Assembly: GCA_030737835.1 (NCBI GenBank)
Contig: CM060853.1
Coordinates: forward strand, 14,358,000 to 14,421,999
Source of the DNA: Acorus gramineus
Taxonomy: Eukaryota; Streptophyta; Magnoliopsida; Acorales; Acoraceae
DNA length: 64,000 nucleotides
Reading direction: 5' to 3'
Positions 59,270-64,000 of the stretch are shown here, one piece after another. The notes below the pieces were generated by a model that made no database searches, was not told the origin of the DNA, and saw nothing but the letters and a program-made list of their open reading frames with translations. The position numbers and the translations under genes were made by a program. The stretch's first letter is position 1. Each line of letters begins with the position of its first letter.

Positions 59270-64000
<4,731 letters not shown>

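Overview
The window is nuclear DNA from a flowering plant. It has spliced genes with GT-AG introns, seed storage protein genes, a nonspecific lipid-transfer protein, an FCS-like zinc finger gene, a HIPL-type gene, and several plant transposon families (FAR1-type Mutator, hAT, Helitron, PIF/Harbinger-like MITEs, LINE). First exons are GC-rich and lie in very AT-rich intergenic DNA. That contrast would suit a monocot or another lineage with strong GC contrast, but I cannot name the species.

Layout. 1-20.6 kb is mostly degenerate repeats. It holds a large palindromic MITE (8.1-8.5 kb) and a hAT element with a 10-bp direct repeat at its edges and one frameshift in its transposase (11.1-14.6 kb), next to a remnant with an Ulp1-protease motif (14.75-15.1 kb). 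20.6-22.2 kb carries a two-exon FLZ-type zinc finger gene on the minus strand. 22.3-28.7 kb is AT-rich with MITEs and a perfect 35-bp hairpin. 29.1-32.6 kb is a seven-exon vicilin (7S globulin) gene whose N-terminal half is six tandem cysteine hairpins; its promoter has RY and ABRE/G-box motifs. 34.1-35.2 kb is a second vicilin gene with only its first two exons, followed in the next intron by a LINE fragment. 36-41.7 kb is extremely AT-rich and includes a minus-strand Helitron with diagnostic ends. 42.0-43.0 kb is a three-exon GPI-anchored-type lipid-transfer protein gene.

44.17-52.45 kb is the most interesting part. It is an approximately 8.3-kb Mutator-like element with near-identical terminal inverted repeats of about 1.2-1.3 kb. 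Each TIR faces one intact spliced gene and both genes point inward. From the right TIR runs a 751-aa FAR1/FHY3-type transposase with all expected motifs. From the left TIR runs a 117-aa GRF-type zinc finger protein with a coiled coil and a C-terminal membrane segment. The layout parallels the mudrA/mudrB organisation of maize MuDR, but with an unrelated second gene.

52.5-59.2 kb is AT-rich with three MITE-like copies. From 59.27 kb to the window edge lie the first five exons of a HIPL1-like gene (secreted, glucose/sorbosone dehydrogenase-like domain), which continues beyond the window.

Exon boundaries were set by hand from GT/AG sites, reading-frame phase and family similarity known to me. 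All repeat identities are by eye; no alignment or database search was run.
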